Source: Bacillota bacterium (GTDB taxonomy: Bacteria; Bacillota; Clostridia; Acetivibrionales; DTU013). Taken from it: a stretch of 64,000 nucleotides of DNA. Both the position numbers and the translations under genes were made by a program. The DNA lies in assembly GCA_023439545.1 (NCBI GenBank), contig JAEXNT010000032.1:95597-159596 (forward strand). Reading direction: 5' to 3'. Below are positions 26,601-34,021 of the stretch, one piece after another. The stretch's first letter is position 1. Every line of letters begins with the position of its first letter. The notes beneath the pieces are model-generated. The model worked only from the letters and a program-made list of their open reading frames with translations. It searched no databases and had not been told where the DNA came from.

Positions 26601-29306
26601 GCCGTCTTTATCCACGAGCTTTTCACCGAGGAACTCCTCCTTGGCTTCCATCAGCTCGGTGATTTGCTTGCCGATATCCAGGATTTTTTGTTCTGTACTG
26701 TCTCCGCTGACATTTTTCCAGTCGAACGCTTCGTCTTCCTCGCCCTGAGTATATGCCGATGCGGTGATACCGATACCGGTAAAGGTACCTACGTCGATAT
26801 TGGCATTTAGCTGATAATCATATATGTAAGGGAAAATCCACGCCCACTTCCAAATGGCGCCGCCGCTTGTGTTGACGGTCAGCAGCACCTCCTGTTCGAA
26901 AATGGACTGAAGGCGGATCACGATTTTATTTCCGTTTCCGACATCAATTTCGACCTTAAACGTCATCGAAAGCTCCGCACGGACGCCGTATTTACCCTCG
27001 AAATGCTGGAGAACCTTGCCGGCAGCCACTGTCGCTTCAACCTTTTTCTCTGTTATCTCCGCACGGCTGCCTGCCATGAGAGCCATCTCACCATCACTCA
27101 GGGGAGTACCGTCTTCGAGGGCGATGTTGTAGCTTTTAAGATCCATGTCGCCTGAAAGCTCCTGGAAACCGTCGGTCTCCATTGCCAATGCGACCAGGTA
27201 TTCGGCGGCTTCGTCGACAAAACCGCTGTTGATGGCCTGCATTTCCATGTCTGCCTCAATTTGCTGAATTTCTTCCCCAGTAAGCTCAACCTTCTCTTCC
27301 CGCTCATTGTAAATATCCATAGAGGCCAAAACAGTTTCGGGAGCAACCGGTGTATAGGAAATAATGTAAGTCTCCTGGTTTACTCCTGTTTGCCCGACGC
27401 TGAAAATTTTTGCATAGCTTGTCAATTCACCGCTTTCACGTTCGCCGGTATAGAAGGCGAGATAGTCACCTGCGTCTACCGTTGTGGTTGCATCGAGTCC
27501 CATATTTGCATATGTACTGTCATAAACAAATGTAGATGCAGGAACGGTAATAGAATTGTTATTTGAATCACCATCTGTATCCGCATCGCTTTTTACCGGC
27601 AGTACATCCGGCTTAAACAGTACTTGCTCTGCGTTGGCGGCGGTATAGGTATATGTGGCGCCGCTGATATTTGTAACAGTAATATAAGAAACACTTCCGT
27701 CTGCGTCAGTGCCTGCGGTCTCGCCGTTTCGCAGGTCCGGTCTTGTGCCGGAATAAATTGCTACAGTGTCACCTTCCTTGATACCGCCTCCTCCATAATC
27801 AAATGTACCGGTGGAGGTGTTTGTATCGATGGATGATTTTCCGATGTTTGTGACAGATGCAACGAACAGCCCGTCCAAAGCCGTGCCGGTCATATTGCTT
27901 ACGCTGGCAGAGGGCAGATAGATGATACCGTCGCTCAGGCTCAGGTTTTGCACCGGAGCCATCTTGGTGATGAAGTTGAGTGTGCGGATAGTAGGCTGCT
28001 GCTCGATTCCATCTATTACAAACACGACTGTACCGGTATTTGCCAGTTCAGCCTTATATGTCTGTCCCGGGGCATAGTCAGCCGAAACGGTAAATGTTCC
28101 GCTGCCCGAGACTGTATATGTCAGAGCGGTATTATTGGCGGTAATGCTTTTGATCGTCAGTGCGGCTTTTAGTTCATCTTCGCTGTCTGCCCTGACTTTG
28201 AAGGTAAAACCGGGAGAAACATCAGTCTTGGTGATGTAGCTGGGGGTATCAAACTCCGAGACAATGCTGATGTTGTCGGCCATGTCCGCATAGATAGTCA
28301 TATTGCGGTTTACGGTATCGCTGCTTTCCACTCTGCGGCTCATTTCTTTATCGTAGTACCAGCCCAGGAATATTCTGTTTTGCTGATATGGAGTGGGCAG
28401 GGAGGTAATTTTAGTACCGGAAGGGTAGGTCTTGGTTTCCGGCAGTGTGACAGATGTACCGGACTCTCCGGCGCCCATTGCACAGGTAACCTCATAATAT
28501 GTTGTGCTGCCGCCGTTATTCCCGCCGTTATTCCCGCCGCTATTGCCGCTGCTATTGCTATTGCCGGAGGGCTGGCCGGGCTTTTCTTCAGGCTTTTCTT
28601 CAGACGGTTTTTCAGCAGGCCGCTCCCTAAAGCCTGCCTCTATAAGGTGGTTGTCCATGCGCATCATAAAGGTGGCCGTTTCCGCACGGGAAGCATTTTT
28701 GTCCGGGTTAAAGTTTCCGGAATCGCCGGCAAGCATACCGCATGCCCAGAGCTTTAGTACCGCGTCCCTGGCATAATCGGCAATACTGTCGGCATCCTTT
28801 GGCAGTGTTTTAACAGTTGCCTCGGGATAGGTGAAGTTGTAAGCATCGAAAAAGCGAACGGTGAATGCCGCCATCTGCTGACGGCTCACCATACCATCGG
28901 GGTTGAATTTCCCTCCTCCGACACCTGTGGTGATTCCCTTTTCAACCGCCCATGCCACATAGGGTGAGTAATAGGCGCTGGAACTGACGTCGCTGAACTT
29001 TGGCGCTTCGGTATAGTCTGCCGTATCCACACCGGCCATGCGCCCCAGCACCGTAACAAACATTCCACGGGTCATGGAACCGTTTGGCCCGAAGGATGTG
29101 GCGCTGGTACCCGAGAAGAGCCCGTTCTCATGGGCATACTGCACCGCGTTATAGAACCAATCCGTTTCCTTTACGTCCGAAAAGGGGGTTTTATTTGATG
29201 ACGGCGCAGCATCTTTACCGTCACCCAGTGCGGCAAAAGCCGTGGCGGGCGCTATGGTAATTACCATGCACAGCGCAAGAAACATACTCAGTAGCTTTTT
29301 TATCAT
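20652..29306 (-). CDS. Giant S-layer-homology surface protein with InlB-type repeats
   Basis: 2,884 residues. Signal peptide (1-26, ending AFA), three SLH domains (about 42-95, 103-155, 168-220), and a Gly/Asn/Ser linker (about 245-275). A long central region (about 700-1150) shows no repeat I recognise. From about 1300 to 2300 there are roughly twelve InlB-type beta-grasp repeats (pattern GYxFxGWY...MPA..T.YAKW), interleaved with MucBP-like HY.. segments. A GLUG-like region of GGIVG repeats follows near 2500-2650, then an acidic 11-residue repeat tail. SLH domains bind pyruvylated wall polymer, so the protein is cell-surface attached by its N-terminus. AAGGAGAT precedes the ATG. Adhesion to polysaccharide or host surface is likely, target unknown. 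Confidence 0.93.
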   Translation of the reverse strand: MIKKLLSMFLALCMVITIAPATAFAALGDGKDAAPSSNKTPFSDVKETDWFYNAVQYAHENGLFSGTSATSFGPNGSMTRGMFVTVLGRMAGVDTADYTEAPKFSDVSSSAYYSPYVAWAVEKGITTGVGGGKFNPDGMVSRQQMAAFTVRFFDAYNFTYPEATVKTLPKDADSIADYARDAVLKLWACGMLAGDSGNFNPDKNASRAETATFMMRMDNHLIEAGFRERPAEKPSEEKPEEKPGQPSGNSNSSGNSGGNNGGNNGGSTTYYEVTCAMGAGESGTSVTLPETKTYPSGTKITSLPTPYQQNRIFLGWYYDKEMSRRVESSDTVNRNMTIYADMADNISIVSEFDTPSYITKTDVSPGFTFKVRADSEDELKAALTIKSITANNTALTYTVSGSGTFTVSADYAPGQTYKAELANTGTVVFVIDGIEQQPTIRTLNFITKMAPVQNLSLSDGIIYLPSASVSNMTGTALDGLFVASVTNIGKSSIDTNTSTGTFDYGGGGIKEGDTVAIYSGTRPDLRNGETAGTDADGSVSYITVTNISGATYTYTAANAEQVLFKPDVLPVKSDADTDGDSNNNSITVPASTFVYDSTYANMGLDATTTVDAGDYLAFYTGERESGELTSYAKIFSVGQTGVNQETYIISYTPVAPETVLASMDIYNEREEKVELTGEEIQQIEADMEMQAINSGFVDEAAEYLVALAMETDGFQELSGDMDLKSYNIALEDGTPLSDGEMALMAGSRAEITEKKVEATVAAGKVLQHFEGKYGVRAELSMTFKVEIDVGNGNKIVIRLQSIFEQEVLLTVNTSGGAIWKWAWIFPYIYDYQLNANIDVGTFTGIGITASAYTQGEEDEAFDWKNVSGDSTEQKILDIGKQITELMEAKEEFLGEKLVDKDGEEIELTGSNGGGLADKYSAMMRNAEDSWIEIIRTEIFSVSGSVDPFHILVYGVGADFVVSANMYVTLGMTFEYGNAKRYNFSLMLFHKKSTSETIDLEESHYQFDFYVMGTIGIRAGIELEVAVGLFSLKLDSIGITAEVGAYAQLCGYFYYSLSWSKSAGKNSSYAGAMHIEIGVYLEIKFKAQLFSSSKLTYNPTLYENKWPLWSAGEAENVYDFVYQKKDTPEFVWYADKTLTMPESLFTMKFIDLASGEQDEKVFNNTDFYVSFSNPSFSYNTATNTLTVSPEKGSIEEAGEMYIAWFDAPLAMTSRPISRTIALSWSDPASGHYIKFDSNGGSLVNMIFKGEGAFITLPASPIKKGYVFGGWYEDSRLTKPYAFPGKMPAANTTVYAKWIPATDTRYTVRHYQQNLNDNGYTLVDTDVRQGTTDSYTTAIAKDYYGFTLKSLWQQLILPDGSTVVNVYYDRNEYTAVFTYGDMRDVTNPDTNPVSYTKRYGSTIYAPKLAIGGYIFNGFTGWPTAVQDGKRVPAENITLTQDAAYVSAWTADPNTPYRVEHYIQRISGSGYLLDSVEQRSGETNTSVILAGLASPSGGLTYTGGTVEGKSVTETKIKGDGNLVIKLYYDRNFFDITYKIGTETHVTEQVRYGANITAPEAPGWEGYLFAGWYEDEELKIPYTFGNPMPDGNFTIYGKKEPGEKSYTIQHYVMNIQGTYELHSTETGTGKTGDVLTLPALTDSTIPVENGIIFKEGKVGNVVKLNHTLPATGSVTFALYYERLNKTYTFIPGNGEENIEVTRLYGAAVTSPSVSRTGYTFNGWSPELPDTVGIADAAFTAQWLANTNTPYKVEHYMQNAINDSYTLNETENLAGTTDSIVNAVSKSYPNYTLNVNASGTISSGTVLPDGTLALKLYYDRNTFTVTFNANGGILSGEPAKTLRHGAAVSTTNPAREGYAFGGWYLDSGADKLFDGIMPASSLTVYAKWVAGQCNYTVEHYVMQTNGSYPTTANKTDNLTGIADSALTLADLKDAALEFANGIVYKNGEVNGQVVTNTTVAADGSRVIKLYYERKQHNLSWNLNGGSASNSYTQGPVYYDSDITAPNAVKLGHSLTWDPVPAGRMPAADTTYKALWTANNYTITFISNGGTAVAPIEQAYGSTVTPPTNPTRTGYSFNGWLKDGNPYTINTMPAENMTLTASWQANKYSFSLELNGGALSGYGTTMHTYDQQTVLPTASDITKAGHIFRGWYLAENFSGTVQTSIAGTQTWEGTRTYYAKWEPEKYTITFVYNNGIVDYVKDNVTYGTAFSSIKPSDPTRKGYQFKGWSPEAAAVTKAQTFTAQWEVITYDITYNNIPENGINENPSSYTVEDTITLLEPRAPAKSFTGWTYDGKTVPEKEAEISNGNTGSKTFTANWNDMNSYTIKYIVDGEWWTGSGPDTYSYNPNAKVALPTPPTPPGKPGYIFAGWREEGASKNIYKIPKGDYGNKIYTAQWTFALASDAWVISDEDGLARFRDLVNAGSTSLDVKLSNDIVLDEYKNWTPIGFNASAASAYDTIVANKAYTGTFDGQGFTVSGLDAKWTAVYDEMRQGFFQYVDGGTVKNLVLEGSMNIQQGYNVANFTAGIVGELISGSISGCTSRISAEGSGRITFGGIVGELKGGTVDNCRNEVGSTWSTDGYMGGIVGRMISGTVSNCINTGNFTSTYPWGTIGGIAAITSGSSSSTPIIRDCTNRGSLQIARRENVHGYVGGILGMAWSIVIIEGCIVADIGTVTLEGGYYTAGIVGATNYSVMTTVKNCAVGPGLTLIGALRSSGVSDYYSDNCWIRPICPSTYLTEDSTDNTYEAFRLILYNYNFTTSQELTIPAGTVLQVENGVQSTSIEGEMQDTLDEGGEELQNPSDEGEDELQDTSDEGENGVQNPSDEGEDGVQDTSDEGENGVQNPSDEGENGMQNPSDEGENGVQNTSDEGANGMQDTSDEGANGMQDIDQ
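20655..20995 (-). repeat. 33-bp tandem repeat encoding an acidic 11-residue motif
   Basis: At the 3' end of the SLH gene about nine full 33-bp units plus partial ones encode variants of NPSDEGENGVQ and DTSDEGENGVQ, alternating in places. The units are nearly identical in DNA, unlike the diverged InlB repeats, which indicates recent expansion and likely length variation. The reverse strand is also open here because of the repeat. Confidence 0.9.
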
Positions 29307-29329
29307 ATTCGTATCTCCTTAGAAAAAAC

Positions 29330-29494
29330 TTATGTTGCAATTTTAAGCTCTGCCTTTACAAAGATGAAGCTGCAATTATTGTTGTCACCTCCGGTTCCTT
29401 GGTTCCAGTACCAAATGATAATCGGCGTACCGTCCGCGGTTTTCCAACCTGAAACATTCAGTGCTTGCCATAGATTTATACACTTACATTCAAC
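29330..29494 (-). pseudogene. Ricin-type lectin-like C-terminal remnant
   Basis: A 54-codon open frame just upstream of the SLH gene, without a start, reads ALNVSGWKTADGTPIIIWYW, then NQGTGGDNNNCSFIF, then stop. The pattern (DGTPIIIW.W near the end of a module) resembles beta-trefoil carbohydrate-binding modules. Only the last module is left. Assignment is tentative. Confidence 0.4.
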
Positions 29495-29528
29495 CTATCA
29501 GAAATCCACTGAAAATAACCATCCGCTG

Positions 29529-29628
29529 CATGAAACATGCTTTTTTCTGCATGAAGCATGCTTTTTTCTCATGAAACATGGTTTTTTCTTCATGAAATAT
29601 GGTTTGTTCTGTATGAAATATGGTTTTG
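29529..29628. repeat. 20-21 bp tandem repeat upstream of the SLH gene
   Basis: Five consecutive units of the form CATGAAACATGSTTTTTTCT, 21, 20, 21, 21 and about 17 bp long. Each contains a CATG-N3-CATG (or degenerate) direct pair followed by a T-run. It lies 220-320 nt upstream of the SLH protein start. Spacing close to two helical turns would place units on the same DNA face, as in multi-copy regulator sites. Confidence 0.65.
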
Positions 29629-29698
29629 AATATTCAATTTATATGTTAAAGTTATCATTGGAAATGCGGTGTCCTCTTTCACGTTGGTTCTCCACTCT

Positions 29699-30025
29699 TT
29701 ACCCTTGTTTGTTTTCCTCATCCACAGCCCGGAAGCCCATCAGCAGGGCCGGAACGCAGTTCTTTGGCTTGTGCAGAATGCGGTTATAGCTTTTGGACGC
29801 CTCACGGCAGAGCATCCGGCTGGTTTCCATCATTCCATTGGCAGACCGCGCATCTGGACCATCCCCTGCCTGGGCGTACAGCCCCTCGTGCAGACGCAAC
29901 TGTTCATCAAGATTGGCAAGGCAGTTTCGCTTTGCCGATAGCTCGGTATAGGCGGTTGTAAACCAGATCGTCACAAATCCCGCTGCACAGATGCCCGCAA
30001 TAAAGCAAACTATAAAAATGGACAC
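29699..30025 (-). CDS. Small membrane-anchored protein (LemA-like)
   Basis: 108 residues with one N-terminal membrane helix (about 2-24) and a helical cytoplasmic or external body. The YTELSAKRNCLANLDEQLRL and ETSRMLCREASKSYNRIL stretches and the C-terminal LMGFRAVDEE resemble short LemA-related proteins common in Clostridia. Function unknown. The start is GTG 30025 with GAGGAG upstream. Confidence 0.6.
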   Translation of the reverse strand: MSIFIVCFIAGICAAGFVTIWFTTAYTELSAKRNCLANLDEQLRLHEGLYAQAGDGPDARSANGMMETSRMLCREASKSYNRILHKPKNCVPALLMGFRAVDEENKQG

Positions 30026-30191
30026 ACGGCGTCACTCCTCTCTTTTTGCATTTAACGACAGAATACTATAAAATTGCCAAAAAAATCATTTTTGGCCTGA
30101 ACGGTAGAGAATTTCGACCTGAACGTAATTGGGACAGTTGAAGAAGGATGCAAATTATACTTAAATGGTTATATGAATAAAAAGAGAGGAG

Positions 30192-30317
30192 GTGGAGCGG
30201 CTGAAGATTGCTATTGGTGTCGATGATAGTCGGGATCTGCTGCAGATTGCTTCTCTGATAGAATCGTATCGGCATGATCGGAAGGCGGGATGCCATACCT
30301 CGCAGGCGATGCAATGA
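30192..30317 (+). pseudogene. Response-regulator receiver remnant
   Basis: 41 codons from GTG 30192, preceded by a good GAGGAG. The frame reads VERLKIAIGVDDSRDLLQIA then SLIESYR, resembling the first strand and helix of LytTR-type response regulators (acidic pair in VDDSRD), then stops early. With the GHKL kinase remnant at 19.5 kb it may be the trace of an Agr-like two-component system. Confidence 0.35.
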
Positions 30318-30387
30318 TATGTCCATTGTTGTTATCATTCCTAAGCCATGCAAAGTCGGCGCTCAGGCCACCGTCATCGTTTCTCGG

Positions 30388-30585
30388 TTTAATGAGTGGT
30401 GGCCGCTTCATGACATTTACGACGATTCCGGAGTCTATAAGCAATTTAATCATCCTGTTGCGGGGACATTGGATTTTGAAAGCAGTTGCTTTGATGTACC
30501 TGCTAATTCAGGATTCAGATTGTTTATCCATGTACCGTTGTCAGGGACGGATACTTCTTCAAAAATGAGGCGCTTATTAGGTTAG
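30388..30585 (+). pseudogene. MmyB-like XRE regulator C-terminal remnant
   Basis: The last 65 codons read FNEWWPLHDI, then QFNHPVAGTLDFESSCFDVP, then GFRLFIHVPLSG, matching the closing part of the MmyB/MltR ligand-binding domain found in actinobacterial and some clostridial helix-turn-helix regulators (W..HD...HPVVG.L.L.YE...P...LRL). The HTH and most of the ligand domain are absent. Confidence 0.5.
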
Positions 30586-30641
30586 GATATCCCCGCGGAC
30601 TATAGGCCTTGCGCTTACAAATCATGTGCAGGTGAACCAAG

Positions 30642-31219
30642 ATGAAGATACTGTTATTTCTGCTAAAAGGTTTTGAAACAATGGAATTCAGCCCGTTTAT
30701 TGACGTGATGGGCTGGGCACAAAATGATTATGGCGTTGATATCACTGTTGTGACATGCGGATTTCAAAAACGAGTAATCAGTACTTTTAACGTACCAGTA
30801 TGCGTCAAAAAAACCATCGACGAAATATGCTCCGATGAATATGATGCATTGGCAATTCTAGGCAGGTTTGAGGAGTATGGTTTTTATGAGGAAGCATACG
30901 ATGAAAGATTCTTAGCTTTAATTAGAGAATTCAATGCCAAAGGAAAAATCATCGCCACAATTTGCGTTGCAGCTTTACCTCTAGGCAAAAGCGGAATTTT
31001 AAAAAATCGGAAAGCGACTACCTATCATTTAGGAAATGGAAAGAGGCAAAATCAATTAAGAGAATTCAGCGTTAATGTGGTTAATGATCCTATCGTTGCA
31101 GACGGGAACGTAATAACTTCATATTGTCCTGAAACAGGACCTGGAGTCGCTTTAAGCTGCTGGAGCTATTAACATCGACGGAACAGATGAAAATTGTTAA
31201 AGAAGCCATGGGATTTTAG
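30642..31219 (+). pseudogene. DJ-1/PfpI family protein, frameshifted near the 3' end
   Basis: The first frame runs 30642-31172 (176 codons): MKILLFLLKGFETMEFSPF start, nucleophile-elbow-like IATICVAALPLG region near residue 108, and TSYCPETGPGVA near the end. After GVA the frame ends in SCWSY, but shifting frame at about 31150 gives FKLLELLTSTEQMKIVKEAM and a stop at 31217-31219, the normal C-terminal helix of this family. So one base is missing or one real frameshift is present. Sequencing error cannot be excluded. Only the terminal helix is affected, so partial function is possible. Confidence 0.75.
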
Positions 31220-31288
31220 TAATCATCTGAGCTGTTCGCCGCAAACTATTCATATGTGATTATCGTCAGAAAGGGCTTTGCTCCAACT

Positions 31289-32278
31289 CTAGATAGTTTC
31301 ACCTTCAATAATATTATAATCGAGGAGAAGTTCCGGTTGTACCTGCTCCCCATTTATGATATCGAATAGTGTGTTAAATACCATGTTCCCCATTTTTTCG
31401 ACGTGATATTCTACCGTTGAAAGTCGCGGCTGAATATATTTTAATACGTCAATATTATCATATCCCATTATTCCTATATCCCCGGGAATTCTAAAATTCT
31501 TATCCCTGAAATATTTCATGGTCTCCAGAGCATATGAATCACAAATACACAGCATTGCTGTCTTTTGCTTCAGTTCGAGACCCTTAAACTCCTTATCAAA
31601 ATCCTTGCCTTCCACTACTAGCGGATCATGCTTGATGCCATATGCTTTAAGGCCATCGATATATCCTTTGAGCCTTCTTTTTAGTGTATAGACATTTGAT
31701 CCGCTTCCCTCCTGGTTACTAATGGCAGGTGTGATAAGATAAATTCTCTCATATCCTTTGGATTTTATGAATTTTACAGCGTCAGACATAGCCTTGCGAT
31801 CATCTACGCCTACGTGCGCAAACTCGTCGCTTATTTTATTATATATGGTTACTATGGGTTTTTTTGTGCTTCTTAAATACTCAATGTATCTTTCCCCCTT
31901 ACCCACAGGGAATATGATGATACCATCTACATTTCTCTCGACCAGGTATTCTATACCTTCGATTTCTTTTTTAATATCCCGGTGAGTCAGGATCAGATTT
32001 ACAAAGTATCCCTTACTTTTAGCATTTGCTTCGATTATGTCTATCAGTGATGTAAAAAAATTATTATAAAGGTCAAAACATATGATGCCAATAGTCATCG
32101 TCTTACCTGTTGCCAAACTCTGCGCAACTCTGTTCGGCTTATAGTTAAGGAGCTTTGCAACCTCCAAGACGCGCTGGCGTGTCGTTTCTTTAATACCCGG
32201 TCTATTATTAATAGCTCTGTCAACAGTACCTTCAGATACTCCGCACAGTTTTGCAATGTCTTTGATAGTCGTAAGCAA
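31289..32278 (-). CDS. LacI family transcriptional regulator
   Basis: 329 residues from TTG 32278 with GGGGGT upstream. N-terminal helix-turn-helix (TIKDIAKLCGVSEGTVDRAI), hinge helix around residues 48-60, then a periplasmic-binding-protein-like sugar-sensing domain. Last gene of the carbohydrate operon on the same strand. Likely represses the transporter/arabinofuranosidase genes and responds to a sugar or sugar phosphate from that pathway. Candidate operator at 41719-41730. Confidence 0.93.
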   Translation of the reverse strand: MLTTIKDIAKLCGVSEGTVDRAINNRPGIKETTRQRVLEVAKLLNYKPNRVAQSLATGKTMTIGIICFDLYNNFFTSLIDIIEANAKSKGYFVNLILTHRDIKKEIEGIEYLVERNVDGIIIFPVGKGERYIEYLRSTKKPIVTIYNKISDEFAHVGVDDRKAMSDAVKFIKSKGYERIYLITPAISNQEGSGSNVYTLKRRLKGYIDGLKAYGIKHDPLVVEGKDFDKEFKGLELKQKTAMLCICDSYALETMKYFRDKNFRIPGDIGIMGYDNIDVLKYIQPRLSTVEYHVEKMGNMVFNTLFDIINGEQVQPELLLDYNIIEGETI

Positions 32279-32391
32279 TTTTTACCCCCGCTAAATCGTA
32301 AATTACATAATTAAGGAGTCGTTTTATATGATTAATTTTTTATAAGCAGTATTTGAAATTAATAAAATAATAACATCCTATGCAAAATTAG

Positions 32392-33183
32392 TCAATTTGA
32401 AGCCCTCCACAATGGATATACCATACGGATGATCTTGTTGAAATTCTCAGCGTTCCATGCACTCCTGCCAATGAACAGTCCATCGATTTCGGGCATGCCC
32501 ATCAGTTCTTTTGCGTTCAGGTTATTGACGCTCCCTCCATATAATATGGGGATAGAATTTCCCGTTACGTCTCCAAATAACCTGCAGAGAACATTCCTGA
32601 TCGTCCTATGCTTCGCAGCTGCATATTCTTTCGTCGCTGGTACGCCATCGACACCTATCGCCCATACGGGCTCATACGCAAGCCACAGATTTTCAGCCTG
32701 TTCGGCACTTATTCCATGTAAACCTATTTTCAGCTGTGTACTTAATACTTCATCACTAAGGCCAAAGTTTTTCTGCTCAAATGTCTCACCTATACAAAAT
32801 AACGCTTTAAAGCCATGCTTCAGAGCACACTTGACCTTGAGATTTTCCTGCTGATCCGTCTCACCAAAAGTATGACGTCTTTCAGAATGGCCTATCTCCA
32901 CAATGTCTGTTCGGACCTCCTTGAGCATTATGGGTGATATCTCTCCTGTAAACTGCCCGCTTTCTTCCCAGCCCATATTCTGAGCGCCCAGCAATATTCT
33001 ACTGTCCTCCAGCAGCTTACCTGCACTCTCCAATGATGTAAATGATGGAATAACGAACAATTCCAAATCATCCCCGGTAATATCAGCAGTCAGTAAATTC
33101 AGTCTGTCAAGATATTCAAGAGTATCTGAAATAGTCTTGTACATCTTCGTGTTAGTCCCGAGATAAAGCTTTTTTTTGCACAT
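32392..33183 (-). CDS. Triose-phosphate-isomerase family protein (paralog, catabolic)
   Basis: 263 residues from ATG 33183 (GGGGGA upstream); the longer frame to 33303 overlaps dhaL and adds 40 atypical residues. TIM-barrel catalytic residues are all visible: Lys13 in GTNTKMYK, His99 in EIGHSERR, Glu171 in AYEPVWAIG, and the phosphate loop LYGGSVN plus GLFIGRSAW. NTK replaces the common NWK. Being next to dhaK/dhaL suggests it isomerises the kinase product. Family knowledge: EryH/LerI TIM-barrel enzymes convert L-erythrulose 1-phosphate. Triose phosphate itself is the alternative. Confidence 0.85.
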   Translation of the reverse strand: MCKKKLYLGTNTKMYKTISDTLEYLDRLNLLTADITGDDLELFVIPSFTSLESAGKLLEDSRILLGAQNMGWEESGQFTGEISPIMLKEVRTDIVEIGHSERRHTFGETDQQENLKVKCALKHGFKALFCIGETFEQKNFGLSDEVLSTQLKIGLHGISAEQAENLWLAYEPVWAIGVDGVPATKEYAAAKHRTIRNVLCRLFGDVTGNSIPILYGGSVNNLNAKELMGMPEIDGLFIGRSAWNAENFNKIIRMVYPLWRASN

Positions 33184-33275
33184 TATTTCGTATCCCCCGA
33201 CACTTTCATATTGTGTGCCTCTATCACCTTTCTTCTTATAGTCGCTGTCGATGATTTCCTTACACACCACTGTAC

Positions 33276-33923
33276 CTAAGCCCCACTTTGCTTTTCCGTC
33301 CATTTCCTCATCGCGCGGAACATCAGGTACACGCTTGTCGCCCCGGCATCCTGATAGCCTATTGCCCTTTCCATTAAAGACTTTGCACGTCCAAACCTGG
33401 CGATATAGTTTTTTGTTGCTTGCATGCCTTGCTCCGCTGCTGACTCACCCGCTGACAGCATACCGGCGAAGTCCTTTTTGCTGACAATATACTCCGACAT
33501 CGCGCAGATTGCAGGTTCAAATGCATCGACCATCGTTTTATCACCAAGCTCAGCTTTACCCCTTCGCTTTATCATCTGCAAGCTCTTTTCCATCATTTTC
33601 GTAAACTCATCCGGAGTAAGCTCATCTGCCTTGCCCGTATCCTTTTGACCTCCGAGGAATATCGTGCTGAAGATCACACCCGATGCGCCGCCCATTGAGT
33701 TTAGCATAGCCATTCCAACATCTCTGAAAAGATCGTTTACAGAGGCATATTCCTTAGGTTCAATTACTTTTTTCACATTTTGAAAACCAGTCTCCATACC
33801 GATTCCATGATCTCCATCGCCTATTTTCAAATCAACTTCTGTCAGATATGGTTTGTTATCTATAATCTCTTGGGCCATAAATAATATCATTTCTTTAACC
33901 TGATTTATGTTAAGCCTGTCCAT
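33276..33923 (-). CDS. dhaL: Dihydroxyacetone-kinase family ADP/ATP-binding subunit DhaL
   Basis: 215 residues. Magnesium-nucleotide motif IGDGDHGIGM near residue 34, the SMGGASGVIFSTIF loop, GDKTMVDAFEPA, and GRAKSLMERAIG with DAGATS. This is the complete DhaL fold. Together with DhaK upstream it forms an ATP- or phosphoprotein-dependent kinase for a keto-sugar. No DhaM phosphotransfer subunit is present here, so ATP may be the donor, or DhaM may be elsewhere. Confidence 0.92.
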   Translation of the reverse strand: MDRLNINQVKEMILFMAQEIIDNKPYLTEVDLKIGDGDHGIGMETGFQNVKKVIEPKEYASVNDLFRDVGMAMLNSMGGASGVIFSTIFLGGQKDTGKADELTPDEFTKMMEKSLQMIKRRGKAELGDKTMVDAFEPAICAMSEYIVSKKDFAGMLSAGESAAEQGMQATKNYIARFGRAKSLMERAIGYQDAGATSVYLMFRAMRKWTEKQSGA

Positions 33924-34021
33924 TTATAACACTCCCGATATTACTTTTTATTCTTTTTCTGCCTGCTTTCATCCTGTTTTACATTTCAGTTGCTTATTCG
34001 ATATCGCCTCGTTATAACGCC

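Larger units (their letters stand above)
30026..30641. other. Remnant-bearing stretch
   Basis: No intact gene. It holds the response-regulator fragment (30192-30317) and the MmyB-like regulator tail (30388-30585) described separately. The rest is non-coding or unrecognised. Confidence 0.5.

Noticed and set aside
29529..29628. CRISPR array
   Set aside because: Units are contiguous, about 20-21 bp, with no unique spacers and no cas genes nearby.
30274..30585. 103-codon intact gene
   Set aside because: Only the last ~65 codons resemble a known domain; the first part has no coding character or RBS, so it was treated as a remnant.
32392..33303. 40-residue N-terminal extension of the TPI paralog
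   Set aside because: Overlaps dhaL, lacks a ribosome binding site, while ATG 33183 has a good one and matches the family start.
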